A stretch of DNA of 64,000 bases, taken from the NCBI RefSeq assembly GCF_000696305.2, contig NZ_AOMT01000043.1:119962-183961 (forward strand), written 5' to 3'. Under the pieces are notes generated by a model. That model saw only the letters and a list, made by a program, of their open reading frames with translations, searched no databases and was not told where the DNA came from. This DNA is from Moraxella bovoculi 237. GTDB lineage: Bacteria > Pseudomonadota > Gammaproteobacteria > Pseudomonadales > Moraxellaceae. This document shows, piece by piece, positions 1 through 9,436 of this stretch. The position numbers were made by a program, and so were the translations under genes. Numbering within the stretch: the stretch's first letter is position 1; each line of letters begins with the position of its first letter.

Positions 1-1163
1 TCCTGAATACGCTTAAGTAGGCGAGCAGCTGCATCACGACCACCTAGACCGAATGCCAGGGCGAATGCCGCGGCAACCGCACCAAGCGTCAAGCCGAATG
101 CTAGGTTCACGATGCTGTCAGCGATGCCCATTGCTTTTAAACCCATCGCAAGAACCAAGCCCATGATTAGGACGCGTACGATGTTGGCTAGGAATTTTGA
201 ACCTTGTTCAGAACGCTCAACCACACCTGCGATGATGCCTGCAAGCCAAAAACCGATGGTTAGGATAACAGCACCTAGGATGATCTGGCTGCCGAAGGCG
301 ATGAACATGGCGATGATGCCGCTGATGGCTTCAAAGCCCAACAAGTCAGCCGCCGCAATGCCTGCAAACAACATGGCAAAAAACAAAATCGCACAGCCAA
401 CCAAGTCAGATATTTTCTTCTCGCCTAGGGCGCTCTGTAGGCCGAGCTTGGCAGGCAGGGCATCGATTTGAGTATTGGCTAAGATGTTCTTAACAATGCC
501 GGCCAGCATGCGCACGACATAATAGGTAACAACCAAAATCGCAGCAGCGGTGAAGACGTTCGGTAGAGATTCTAGCACCTTATTTAGCATATTGGTGGCA
601 GGGCGAGAGATCGCCTCAACCTTCAATGCATCTAGTGCAGCGATGGTGAAGGGAATGATCACCAACATGAATGACAGCGAGCCTGCGATGGTCGGTAGGC
701 TGTTCTTTTCATTGATGCCTGCTTTGGTGGCTAGGGCTTGAATGTTGAAACCTGCAACCAAATTGGTCACGATGCCACGCACCGCTCGAGCAGCGACAAA
801 GCCAATGAAGAACACAAATGCTGCCAGTAGTGCATTTGGAATGAAGCTAAATGTCTTGTCGATCATGTTCGTCAATGGCATAAATAGACCATTTAAGCCT
901 AAGCGATCCAATACCATGGTCAATACCAACAGAAGAACGAACCAATACACGACGTCTGCGATCGTGCCACTCATTGGCTTGACACCTACGTTGTTTGATA
1001 GTTTTTGGTCTAGGCGAGTTTTGGCCAATGCCTTTGCGACCAAACCTCTAATAATAGAAGCGAATAGCCAGCCGATAAGACCGATAAGAATGGCTGCGAT
1101 GATTGAGGCAACGGGTCCTTGTAGGCCTTGATTAAATAAAATAAATTTTGATTGGTAGTCCAT
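1..1163 (-). CDS. Mechanosensitive-channel-type membrane protein with conserved TM-helix repeats (3' end outside window)
   Basis: Read on the minus strand from an ATG at 1163 preceded by GGAGTG; about 387 codons are open to the window edge, so the C-terminus is missing. The protein is almost entirely hydrophobic and glycine/alanine rich, with a first membrane segment near residues 15-38. Similar paired-helix units then recur, each followed by a short soluble stretch with a GL..ALG-like turn. This matches the 'conserved TM helix' repeat proteins annotated as mechanosensitive ion channel family. A role in osmotic pressure relief is family knowledge, not visible here. Plus-strand ORFs across this interval are methionine-rich shadows of the repeats. 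Confidence 0.75.
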   Translation of the reverse strand, partial: MDYQSKFILFNQGLQGPVASIIAAILIGLIGWLFASIIRGLVAKALAKTRLDQKLSNNVGVKPMSGTIADVVYWFVLLLVLTMVLDRLGLNGLFMPLTNMIDKTFSFIPNALLAAFVFFIGFVAARAVRGIVTNLVAGFNIQALATKAGINEKNSLPTIAGSLSFMLVIIPFTIAALDALKVEAISRPATNMLNKVLESLPNVFTAAAILVVTYYVVRMLAGIVKNILANTQIDALPAKLGLQSALGEKKISDLVGCAILFFAMLFAGIAAADLLGFEAISGIIAMFIAFGSQIILGAVILTIGFWLAGIIAGVVERSEQGSKFLANIVRVLIMGLVLAMGLKAMGIADSIVNLAFGLTLGAVAAAFALAFGLGGRDAAARLLKRIQ

Positions 1164-1177
1164 GGAACACTCCAATT

Positions 1178-1215
1178 GATTAAACTTGCTAAAAATGATT
1201 AAACTTGCTAAAAAT
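1178..1215. repeat. Perfect 19-bp tandem duplication upstream of the membrane-protein gene
   Basis: The unit GATTAAACTTGCTAAAAAT occurs twice without a gap, at 1178-1196 and 1197-1215. It lies 15 bp upstream of the minus-strand start codon, inside the probable 5' leader. It looks like a simple replication-slippage duplication. Confidence 0.85.
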
Positions 1216-1414
1216 TCAAGACAGATTGTAACACTAAAAACCGCCTTATGTTGGAAGCGGTTGACTTTTTAGTACAATATTAACAAATTCTATACAGTGA
1301 GCAATCAATTATTCTTAGAATTCATGGCGCAGCGCCTTAATTTTTGGTATCATGTTGCGTCATTAAACATCGATAAATATCGATCCTATTTTTAATCTTC
1401 TAATTGAGAGTATT

Positions 1415-2263
1415 ATGAAAAAACACACTCTACTTGCGGCAAGCATGATGGCAATCCTAGCATTGGCTGGCTGCAACAAAAAAGCTGAGACAGCCGACGC
1501 AGCAGCAGACACCAAAACTGCTGAGAAATCTACCGTGGTGACTGACAGCAGCACCGAAATCCAAAAAATCAGCTATATCATCGGCTATGAGCGAGGCATG
1601 AACCTAAAAGCCATGACCGAACAAACTGGCGAAGAGTTGGATTTAGAAATTTTCAATAAAGCAATCACTGATGCCTTCAATGGCAAAGAAAGTGCGCTAA
1701 CTGATGAGCAAATCCAAGCCGTTGGCAAGGCGTACGAAGAGCGTAAAGTCAAAGAAGCTGCTGATAAAGCCACCAAAAACAAAGCTGAAGGTGATAAGTT
1801 CCTAGCTGAGAATAAGACCAAAGAAGGCGTAAAAACCACCGCATCAGGTCTACAGTATAAGGTCATCACCGAAGGTACTGGCAAATCACCAAAAGCAACT
1901 GACACCGTTATCGTTCATTATGAAGGTAAACTAATCGATGGTAAGGTGTTTGACTCATCTTATGAGCGTGGCATGCCAGCACAGTTCGCGGTGAATGAAG
2001 TTATCAAAGGCTGGACTGAAGGTTTGCAGCTGATGAAAGAAGGCGGAAAATACGAATTCTATATCCCATCAGAGCTTGCCTATGGTGAAGCGGGCAACCC
2101 AATGATTGAGCCGAACAGCGTGCTAATTTTCACCGTTGAGCTATTAAACGAAGCGCAAGCCAAAGCTGCACTAGAGCAAGCTCAAAAACAAATGGCAGAA
2201 GCTGTGGCGAAGACCGAAGCTGCGGGCAACACTCAAGCCCAGCCTGCTACCCAGAACAAGTAA
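1415..2263 (+). CDS. fkpA: FKBP-type peptidyl-prolyl cis-trans isomerase, lipoprotein (FkpA/Mip-like)
   Basis: A 282-residue protein. The N-terminus is a lipoprotein signal peptide with lipobox LAGC (Cys20), so the product should be anchored in the envelope facing the periplasm. Residues about 45-145 form the charged helical FKBP_N dimerisation arm. Residues about 150-246 are the FKBP catalytic domain, with VHYEGKL, FDSSYERG, GWTEGL and FTVELL motifs. The C-terminal 35 residues are an Ala/Gln-rich tail. The family catalyses proline isomerisation and acts as a periplasmic folding chaperone. It is monocistronic, with a terminator directly behind. Confidence 0.93.
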   Translation: MKKHTLLAASMMAILALAGCNKKAETADAAADTKTAEKSTVVTDSSTEIQKISYIIGYERGMNLKAMTEQTGEELDLEIFNKAITDAFNGKESALTDEQIQAVGKAYEERKVKEAADKATKNKAEGDKFLAENKTKEGVKTTASGLQYKVITEGTGKSPKATDTVIVHYEGKLIDGKVFDSSYERGMPAQFAVNEVIKGWTEGLQLMKEGGKYEFYIPSELAYGEAGNPMIEPNSVLIFTVELLNEAQAKAALEQAQKQMAEAVAKTEAAGNTQAQPATQNK

Positions 2264-2278
2264 TTAGATAACCCAAAA

Positions 2279-2311
2279 TAAAAAAGTCCTTAATGATAAG
2301 GGCTTTTTTTT
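2279..2311 (+). terminator. Rho-independent terminator of fkpA
   Basis: An AAGTCCTTA / TAAGGGCTT stem with a four-base loop is followed by a run of eight T residues, 15 bp after the fkpA stop codon. Confidence 0.85.
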
Positions 2312-2328
2312 GTGCTTAAAATAATCCA

Positions 2329-3687
2329 TCATGAGCGTTTTAATACTGTCATGGCGATGGTCGCAATCAGTGCAGGAATGCCAATGGCTAGGAAGTTATA
2401 CGCGTGCGGTAGGCTCATCGCCAACAAGAAACCTGTGATGATCGGGCCTACGATCGCACCAATGCGACTCACCGCAGAAGCACAGCCGATGCCTGTGGTA
2501 CGAATGTGTAGCGGGTAGAACTGCGCAAGATAGCTGTACAGTAGGATCGACGTGCCGATCGTCGTCGCGCCAGCCACTGCCACCAGTGAGTATAGAATGA
2601 TCGGTGGTGAGTTAATGGCAAGTGCTGAGATGGATATCGCTGCCAAAGCACACATCGTAACGATGACAGGCTTTAGATGGAATCTATCTGCCAAATAACC
2701 ACCTGCAATCGCACCGACCATCGCACCGATGTTCAAGGCGAACAGGAACATGATACTGCCTTTTAGTGAATAACCTGCTGACAGCATGAGCTTAGGCAGC
2801 CAGCTAGATAGCGTATAAGTCATCAATAGACACATAAAGAACGCCATCCAGAACATCAGTGTACCAAAGGCACGTCCCTCGGTAAATAGTGCCTTGAATG
2901 AAGAGTCCTGAGGCTTGCCTGTCGCAGTCGGTGCAGCTTCATTAAGCACAAGCTTGGTATTATCTGTGATATGAAGCGATGGATCGATCTTTTGGATGAT
3001 GTGACGACCTGGGCCTTGTTTGTCGTCCTTAACCAGATATGTCAAAGACTCAGGCAGGTAGCGCCAGATGATCGGGAAGCCCACCAATGGAACACCTGCT
3101 AGGTAGAACATGATTTCCCAGCCGTAGTCCTTGACCAAGAATGAGCCCAGCAGTGCCGAGATGATACCGCCAACTGCGTAGCCGCTGAACATGATGGAGA
3201 CCATCGTGGCGCGAGATTTTTTTGGGGCGTATTCAGAGGTTAGGGCGACCAAGTTCGGCATTACGCCGCCAATACCAAGACCTGCCAAGAATCTTAAAAT
3301 GGCAAATTCTGTCGGTGATGGTGCAAAGGCACCCAAGAAAGTAAATCCGCTAAAGAACCCAGTACAGACCATGATGATCTTTTTGCGTCCAAATTTATCG
3401 GCCAGCGTACCAAAAATCATCGCGCCGAACATCATGCCGACCAGAGCCGAACTTGCCAGCATGCCAGCCTCGACAGGGGTTAATGACCACTGCTCCATGA
3501 GTAGCGGCAGTGCCACACCATAGATAACAAGATCATAGCCGTCAAAGATGATAATGAGCAAGCACCAGAACAGCACCTGCCAATGAAAGGGTTTAAAGGT
3601 GGCGTTATCAATGACGTCGTTCACATTGACGACGTGCTCGGTCGGTGCGCCGCCTGCGGCACCTGACGTATGGGTGTGTTGATTCAT
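2329..3687 (-). CDS. Aromatic acid:H+ symporter, MFS superfamily (AAHS; BenK/PcaK/VanK-like)
   Basis: A 452-residue, twelve-helix transporter. The first helix carries the DGYD signature (residues 49-52) typical of the AAHS family that imports benzoate, 4-hydroxybenzoate or vanillate. The MFS motif A loop GTLADKFGRKK lies at about residues 93-103, and GIGGVMPN follows in helix 4. A hydrophilic central loop separates the halves. The start is an ATG preceded by GGAGAG in the minus-strand sequence. No aromatic-degradation gene is adjacent, so the substrate cannot be assigned; BenK is a guess from related Acinetobacter transporters. Confidence 0.85.
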   Translation of the reverse strand: MNQHTHTSGAAGGAPTEHVVNVNDVIDNATFKPFHWQVLFWCLLIIIFDGYDLVIYGVALPLLMEQWSLTPVEAGMLASSALVGMMFGAMIFGTLADKFGRKKIIMVCTGFFSGFTFLGAFAPSPTEFAILRFLAGLGIGGVMPNLVALTSEYAPKKSRATMVSIMFSGYAVGGIISALLGSFLVKDYGWEIMFYLAGVPLVGFPIIWRYLPESLTYLVKDDKQGPGRHIIQKIDPSLHITDNTKLVLNEAAPTATGKPQDSSFKALFTEGRAFGTLMFWMAFFMCLLMTYTLSSWLPKLMLSAGYSLKGSIMFLFALNIGAMVGAIAGGYLADRFHLKPVIVTMCALAAISISALAINSPPIILYSLVAVAGATTIGTSILLYSYLAQFYPLHIRTTGIGCASAVSRIGAIVGPIITGFLLAMSLPHAYNFLAIGIPALIATIAMTVLKRS

Positions 3688-3856
3688 ACACGCTCTCCTT
3701 GATCCTTGTGTATCTATCAGAAGTCCTAATGGCGACCTATCCTAGTGCGCCGCCATGTCATTACAATATGATGACATGCTTGTTATTGTATTTTGTTTAT
3801 AATGACTTGTAAACCATTTTTTGAACTATTATTCAATTTAATAAAAAAATTCAATA

Positions 3857-3877
3857 AAAACGCCCGATTGGGCGTTA
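3857..3877 (-). terminator. Terminator of argA
   Basis: Inverted repeat AACGCCC / GGGCGTT followed on the minus strand by a T-rich tract, just beyond the argA stop codon. Confidence 0.8.
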
Positions 3878-3891
3878 TGTGCAGATTGTAT

Positions 3892-5193
3892 TTAGATGGT
3901 TTTGACGAATATCTTGGAGTTGCGCCCATTGTCATAGCGTGCTTGGCGAGAGACGGGCAGGGATGGTACAGCAGTTTCAATAAAACCATGCTCAATAAAC
4001 CAGTGACTGGTGTGCGTGGTGAGCGCGAATAATCGTGTAAATCCTTCTGATCTGGCGTGCGATTCAATGAACTGTAGCAATTCATCGCCGCGACTGCCAC
4101 CGCGATAGTCAGGATGGATGGCGATGCTGGCAACCTCAGCGCAATGCTCATCGAGTGGGTAGAGTGCCGCGCAGCCGACCACCATCCCATCACGCTCGAT
4201 GACGGTGTAGTGTTCGATGTCTGCTTCTAGGCGATACTGCGGTCGCTGAATGAGAATGCCAACTTCTTCTAATGGTCTTAAAAGTGCCAACAATCCCACG
4301 ACATCCCCAAGATGCGCCTGACGAATCTGATCGTATGGCGCACGTGCAATCATGGTGCCAAGACCATCCCGAGTGAACAGCTCTTCGATGAGCGCGCCAT
4401 CTTTGGCGAAGGGTAGAATCTGTGTGCGATCGACCACGTCGCTTACGCGAATCGCGCAGCCTAAAAATCGGCGAATCTCATCGCTAAGGCTGTTATCGTC
4501 TAGCAGTTCTTGAGCTTGTTTGGTGGTAATCTCTCTAACGAGTGCGCCTTGATTATATAAAGGCGCTTCACCCAATAAAATCAGCTTGTCAGCCTGTAAA
4601 GCAATGGATGCGTGTTCTGCGACGTCTTCAGTAGACAGGCTAAAGACCTCGCCTGTCGCCGAAAAACCAATCGGACTTAGAATAACGATGTGGTTGTGAA
4701 TTAGATTATGATGAATGGCATCCACGTCCACGCCGCGCACCTCGCCTGTCATCTGATGATCTACGCCATGACGCACACCAAAAGGGCGTGCGTTGATGAA
4801 ATTACCAGACACTGCATCGATGCGCGAACCGAACATTGGCGAATTGGCAAGCCCCATCGACAGCCGTGCCTCTAGCTGTAGGCGAATCGCACCGACAGCC
4901 GATAGGATGTGAGGCATCGCCTCGGAGGGGGTGATGTGAACGCCGTTCTGGGCGGTGTTTGGTAGGTCGACGTTGTGCAGCGCTGCCTCGATCTGAGGAT
5001 TGGCACCGTGCACCAGAACGAGTCGAATGCCAAGACTGTGCAAAAGTGCAAAGTCATGAATCAGACGATCAAATTCCTCATGTGCGACTGCCTCGCCACC
5101 GAACATGACCACGAAAGTCTTGCCTCGGTGGGTGTTGATATAAGGGGCAGAATGGCGAAACCATTGTATGGGATTTTGGGTGGTGTGCGTCAT
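3892..5193 (-). CDS. argA: Amino-acid N-acetyltransferase (N-acetylglutamate synthase)
   Basis: A 433-residue protein of the classic two-domain ArgA type. Residues about 25-270 are an amino-acid-kinase fold (GGEAV near the start, LVLVHGANPQIE, then LSPIGFSATGE). Residues about 295-433 are a GNAT acetyltransferase domain with the acetyl-CoA-binding stretch HPDYRGGSRG. It makes N-acetylglutamate from glutamate and acetyl-CoA, the first step of arginine synthesis, in the cytoplasm. The length matches the family. It stands alone between two divergent or convergent units. Confidence 0.93.
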   Translation of the reverse strand: MTHTTQNPIQWFRHSAPYINTHRGKTFVVMFGGEAVAHEEFDRLIHDFALLHSLGIRLVLVHGANPQIEAALHNVDLPNTAQNGVHITPSEAMPHILSAVGAIRLQLEARLSMGLANSPMFGSRIDAVSGNFINARPFGVRHGVDHQMTGEVRGVDVDAIHHNLIHNHIVILSPIGFSATGEVFSLSTEDVAEHASIALQADKLILLGEAPLYNQGALVREITTKQAQELLDDNSLSDEIRRFLGCAIRVSDVVDRTQILPFAKDGALIEELFTRDGLGTMIARAPYDQIRQAHLGDVVGLLALLRPLEEVGILIQRPQYRLEADIEHYTVIERDGMVVGCAALYPLDEHCAEVASIAIHPDYRGGSRGDELLQFIESHARSEGFTRLFALTTHTSHWFIEHGFIETAVPSLPVSRQARYDNGRNSKIFVKTI

Positions 5194-5301
5194 GGTAATT
5201 TCATCATAAAAACACGCCTATGATAGTTAGCTTTTTGATGAATGCCAAGTGTTTTTTGTCAAAGTGTGGAAATTTTGTCATTTTTGGCATAGGGATATTC
5301 C

Positions 5302-5330
5302 TTGACCTGATGGGGAAATTTTAGTAAAGT
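5302..5330 (+). promoter_or_regulatory. Probable sigma-70 promoter of the isochorismatase-family gene
   Basis: TTGACC at 5302-5307, a 17-bp spacer, then TAAAGT at 5325-5330. The downstream leader is short and contains a good AAGGAG ribosome site at 5353-5358. Confidence 0.6.
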
Positions 5331-5363
5331 AAAGTCGTCAGTCACTATCAACAAGGAGTTGCC

Positions 5364-5933
5364 ATGCCGACCACGACCGTCACACGCACTTATCGCATTC
5401 GCCGCGAGGATACTCAGGCGCTCATGATTGATGTGCAGGATAAATTCGTGCCGCATATTTTTGACATGGATAAAATCACCAAAAAAGCACGTATCTTGAT
5501 AGAAGGCTTAGGACATCTTGGCGTGCCTTTGACCATCAATGAGCAATACCCCAAGGGGCTTGGACATACGATTAGTGAGTTAAAAGCGGTCTCTGGCGAT
5601 GCGCCCGTGTTTGAAAAATCAGCGTTTAGTTCGGTAGACGACGAACACACTTGGCGGCATCTTGCCATGCAGAATCGCCATCACGTGTTATTATTTGGCA
5701 TTGAGACGCACGTCTGTGTGCAGCAGACCGCACTGGATCTACTCGATAATGGCATGCAGCCTGTCATCATCACTGATGCGACCAGCTCTCGCGACCCATA
5801 CGACCGTAAAATCGCCATCCGTAGAATGCGACGTGCAGGCGCGGTGATGACGACCGCAGAGGCGATATTGTTTGAGCTGCTGCGCTCTAGCCAAGACCCG
5901 AATTTTAAGGCGATTAGTAACTTGGTAAAATAA
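5364..5933 (+). CDS. Isochorismatase-family (YcaC-like) cysteine hydrolase
   Basis: A 189-residue cytoplasmic protein with the cysteine-hydrolase triad readable as Asp23 (MIDVQD), Lys85 (FEKSAF) and Cys118 (ETHVCV). Family members cleave isochorismate, nicotinamide, N-carbamoyl compounds or unknown amides; the substrate is not predictable from this sequence. The start ATG is fixed by AAGGAG six bases upstream. The gene is monocistronic, with its own promoter and a downstream terminator shared with the convergent patatin gene. Confidence 0.85.
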   Translation: MPTTTVTRTYRIRREDTQALMIDVQDKFVPHIFDMDKITKKARILIEGLGHLGVPLTINEQYPKGLGHTISELKAVSGDAPVFEKSAFSSVDDEHTWRHLAMQNRHHVLLFGIETHVCVQQTALDLLDNGMQPVIITDATSSRDPYDRKIAIRRMRRAGAVMTTAEAILFELLRSSQDPNFKAISNLVK

Positions 5934-5964
5934 TCAGTTCTAAGCTCGTATCAGTAGGATAATC

Positions 5965-5999
5965 AAAAAACGCAAACCCGATTGGATTTGCGTTTTTTG
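5965..5999. terminator. Bidirectional terminator between the isochorismatase and patatin genes
   Basis: A perfect 12-bp stem AAAAAACGCAAA / TTTGCGTTTTTT around a ten-base loop. The A and T tracts at either side allow termination of both convergent genes. Confidence 0.9.
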
Positions 6000-6000
6000 A

Positions 6001-7143
6001 TTATTGCTTGGTGGTGGATTGCAGCTTTTGGTGTTCAGCCAGAGCTTGCTTGATTTGGGGGATTTTGGCGATGGTGGCATCATAGCCTGCTTGGATGATC
6101 TCTTCTTTGGCGCTGCCATCGAATACGGCATATTTGGATAATTCAGGTGCGATAATCACATCTGATGCCTTGACGTCAGCGGGCTTGGCGTGACGTTGGT
6201 TTTGCATAAAGATGGTGTTGGCCGCTTGCATGATGTCATCTTTGGATTTGGGTAGGCTGGTTGGGAAACCTTTGGGTAGTAAAATCTGTGTGTTATTAGG
6301 AATCATGCCAAGCAGTTTCTCCACATCGATGCTGACGGGCAGATTTTTGGTGCTTTGTTTGATGATGTCGCTATTAATGGGGAATTCGATGACCTCATCG
6401 CCCCATACCGCTTTAATTCCTTTGTCGGTGCGGCTGATGCCTGCGGTGCCTCGGCTATTTGCGGGCTTATCAGCTGGCTGTGTGTTGGAAGCTGACATCA
6501 CGTCTACAGCGATGACGAATTGTGCACCCATGGATTTGGCAGCCGCTGATGGCAACAGCGCACTTTGACCACCGTCGATGTATTTTTTACCACCTATCTT
6601 GGGGACACGAGGGGCGATGAATAGCTTTGGAATGCTTGAAGATGCCTGAACAGCAAGCCCTGTATCGCCTTGACGAAAGCTTACCGTGGTTTTAGCATGT
6701 GCATCAGTGGCGATGGCGGCGAATCGTGTGGGCAGTGATTCGATAGGCTTATTATCAACCTGAGTGTTAATAAAGTCGCGAAGCGCCTTGCCTTCAATCA
6801 CCCCTTGCTTGCTGGGCGCAATGTCTAGCAAATCTGTCTCATCTAGCGCCATGGCGATGCGCTCTAGTTCCTTGGCAGACTTACCCGAGGCAGACAGGGC
6901 GCCCACCATCGCGCCTGCACTGGTGCCGACGATGAGGTCGGGGCGGATGCCGTGCTCTTCGAGTGCCTTGATGGCGCCGATGTGTGCGTAGCCGCGTGTA
7001 CCACCACCGCCTAATACCAACGCGACATCGGGCGCTGTATCATGAACGGTCGGCATGCGCTGTGCCTGCTGCGTGTGCTGAGCGGCACAGCCTGCGATGA
7101 GCGCAGTGCTAAGGCTTGCGCCGATAAGTAGGGTCTTTTTCAT
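6001..7143 (-). CDS. Patatin-like phospholipase family lipoprotein
   Basis: A 380-residue lipoprotein: signal peptide MKKTLLIGAS... with lipobox LIAGC (Cys19). The patatin domain shows the oxyanion loop GGGGTRG (46-51), nucleophile elbow GTSAG (Ser75) and catalytic Asp190 in YIDGG. These form the Ser-Asp dyad of RssA/patatin acyl hydrolases. A longer reading from a TTG at 7158 is possible, but the ATG at 7143 gives the proper signal peptide and is preferred. Envelope lipid acyl-hydrolase activity is inferred from family; the physiological substrate is unknown. Confidence 0.88.
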   Translation of the reverse strand: MKKTLLIGASLSTALIAGCAAQHTQQAQRMPTVHDTAPDVALVLGGGGTRGYAHIGAIKALEEHGIRPDLIVGTSAGAMVGALSASGKSAKELERIAMALDETDLLDIAPSKQGVIEGKALRDFINTQVDNKPIESLPTRFAAIATDAHAKTTVSFRQGDTGLAVQASSSIPKLFIAPRVPKIGGKKYIDGGQSALLPSAAAKSMGAQFVIAVDVMSASNTQPADKPANSRGTAGISRTDKGIKAVWGDEVIEFPINSDIIKQSTKNLPVSIDVEKLLGMIPNNTQILLPKGFPTSLPKSKDDIMQAANTIFMQNQRHAKPADVKASDVIIAPELSKYAVFDGSAKEEIIQAGYDATIAKIPQIKQALAEHQKLQSTTKQ

Positions 7144-7242
7144 GTCGATACTTTTCAATTAATAAAAATGGTTGTAAAATCAAACGTATTGTAAATTAAA
7201 TTCATCCAATACATTATAAAGATTTGTAACCTAGGGTCTGTC

Positions 7243-9345
7243 ATGTCACAAGCTGCTACTTCCATGATTAATTTGCCGATGACCGCGCTGTCTGGCGTGG
7301 GCGAGAGTCTGGGGGGTAGGCTGGCAGACCTAGGCATCCATCGTATTTTTGACATGCTCATGCACCTGCCTAGAGACTATGAGGATAGAAGTCGGCTTGT
7401 GCCGATTCGTGATGTGCAGCATGGCATGAGTGCGCTCGTCGCTGGCGTGGTGACGCATGTCGAGAACAGCCGCAGTGGCATGAGTGTAGTGTTAGAGGAT
7501 GAGACGGGCGTGCTGGCGCTTAGGTTTTTTAAGGTGTATGCAGGCCTTAAAAACACAATGGTCGTTGGCGCGAACATCACTGCCTTTGGTGAGATTAAGA
7601 TCAGTCGCTATGGGGTGCAGATGGCGCATCCTGAATACCATGTCACAGGAACTAAGGCGTTTGAGAGTGGGTTATTACCCATCTACCCTGCGGTAAAAGG
7701 ACTGCACCAAAATAAGCTGCGCCAATTGGTGCGCCTTGCCATCAATGCTGTCTCGCGTGAGCCTTTGCACTGCTTATCGATCCAAGACTTGTCGGTGGCA
7801 GGCGTAACAGGGGTGCAGGCAGATCTGCTAAGCGCCTTAAAGCAAATCCACCTGCCTGATAAAGACGCAGACATCTTCGCACAGACAGCGCTACTTGAAG
7901 GTCTAAAAGAGCGGACGCACCCAGCCTGTCGCCGCATCATCATCGAAGAGCTCGTGGCGCATCAATTGGCATTCCTATATCGACGTAATAACATCTACCA
8001 GCACAAGGCACCGCGTTGTCAGACGGACAGCGAATTGGCAAATCAGCTCATGGCAAGCTTACCCTTTGGATTGACAGGCGCTCAAAAACGCGTCATCGCC
8101 GATTCGGTGGCAGACATGAACACAAGTAGACCCATGCTAAGACTCATTCAGGGTGATGTCGGCGCAGGTAAGACTCTGGTGGCGGCGCTGACGGCTTGTT
8201 ATGCGCTGGACAGTGGCTGGCAGGTGGCGGTTATGGCGCCGACAGAGATTTTGGCGGAGCAGCATTTTATTAATTTTCAAAAGTGGTTCGAGCCGCTGGG
8301 TGTCGGTGTTGGCTTCTTGGCGGGCAAACAAAGTGCCAAAGAGCGCGCTGCCATGCTAGAGCGTATCGTGGATAATGAGGTGCAGATTGTCGTTGGGACG
8401 CATGCACTGTTCCAAGATGGGGTGGTGTTCGCCAAATTGGGGCTGGCCATCATTGATGAGCAGCATCGATTCGGGGTGGAGCAGCGCCTTAGGTTGGCCA
8501 ATAAAGGCGTGGCGAACTCTACGCCGCACCAGCTTGCCATGACGGCAACACCCATTCCAAGAACGCTTGCCATGAGTATGTATGGCGACATGGATGTGTC
8601 TGTCATCGATGAACTGCCGCCAAACCGCACGCCCATCACCACCGTTACCATCAGCCGAGATCGCCGTGATGAGGTGATTGAGCGGATACGCGTCAATTGC
8701 AAAGACGGCAAGCAGGCTTATTGGGTGTGCCCACTTGTAGAAGAATCATCGGTGCTAGATGCGCAGTCAGCAGATCTATTGTATGAGGATCTGTGCGATC
8801 GACTGGACATACGCATCGGCTTGGTACATGGCAAGATGAAGCCGAATGATAAGCAGGCGGTGATGAATGAGTTTAAGCTTGGTAATATCGATCTGCTCGT
8901 GGCGACGACGGTCATCGAGGTGGGTGTGGATGTGCCTAACGCGTCCTTGATGGTCATTGAGAATGCCGAACGGCTAGGCTTGTCGCAGCTGCATCAGCTG
9001 CGTGGGCGGGTGGGTCGTGGTTCTGCCAAGTCTTTTTGTGTATTGCTATATCAGACGCCATTATCTCCTACGGGCATCGAGCGTCTAAATGTCTTAAGAG
9101 ACAGTACAGATGGCTTTGTCATCGCTCAAAAAGACCTCGAATTGCGCGGGGCAGGCGAGCTATTAGGCAAGCGTCAGACGGGAGATATGGGTTATTACTT
9201 AGCAGACATCGTGCGTGATGAGGCGCTATTAACCGCTGCCCAAAGCATCGCTCATAAGCTCATCGAGTCACCTAACAGGCAGGCTTTGGCGCATCAGATT
9301 GTCAATACGTGGCTGCCGGACACCAAAGAATATGTGAACGCGTAG
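7243..9345 (+). CDS. recG: ATP-dependent DNA helicase RecG
   Basis: A 700-residue protein with RecG order: an N-terminal wedge/OB domain (about 10-170), then two helicase domains. Walker A GDVGAGKT is at 304-311 and the DEQH box at 405-408. Motif III-like TATPIPRTLAMS, the TTVIEVGVDVPNA motif and LRGRVGRG are all present, with the C-terminal TRG motif region ELRGAGELLGKRQ. It remodels stalled forks and branches Holliday junctions. Length is standard. It is divergent from the patatin gene. Confidence 0.96.
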   Translation: MSQAATSMINLPMTALSGVGESLGGRLADLGIHRIFDMLMHLPRDYEDRSRLVPIRDVQHGMSALVAGVVTHVENSRSGMSVVLEDETGVLALRFFKVYAGLKNTMVVGANITAFGEIKISRYGVQMAHPEYHVTGTKAFESGLLPIYPAVKGLHQNKLRQLVRLAINAVSREPLHCLSIQDLSVAGVTGVQADLLSALKQIHLPDKDADIFAQTALLEGLKERTHPACRRIIIEELVAHQLAFLYRRNNIYQHKAPRCQTDSELANQLMASLPFGLTGAQKRVIADSVADMNTSRPMLRLIQGDVGAGKTLVAALTACYALDSGWQVAVMAPTEILAEQHFINFQKWFEPLGVGVGFLAGKQSAKERAAMLERIVDNEVQIVVGTHALFQDGVVFAKLGLAIIDEQHRFGVEQRLRLANKGVANSTPHQLAMTATPIPRTLAMSMYGDMDVSVIDELPPNRTPITTVTISRDRRDEVIERIRVNCKDGKQAYWVCPLVEESSVLDAQSADLLYEDLCDRLDIRIGLVHGKMKPNDKQAVMNEFKLGNIDLLVATTVIEVGVDVPNASLMVIENAERLGLSQLHQLRGRVGRGSAKSFCVLLYQTPLSPTGIERLNVLRDSTDGFVIAQKDLELRGAGELLGKRQTGDMGYYLADIVRDEALLTAAQSIAHKLIESPNRQALAHQIVNTWLPDTKEYVNA

Positions 9346-9436
9346 TCAAATTCATAAAGGAATGCATGTGACTTTGGTGCGTGCGTGATGCTACAATCGA
9401 TTTATTTATAAAAAGTGTAATGAAATAGAGTTAGTT

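Noticed and set aside
112..1131. Three plus-strand methionine-rich ORFs at the left edge
   Set aside because: They are antisense shadows of the membrane-protein gene; their Met/Ala-rich composition is produced by the repeated hydrophobic codons on the other strand.
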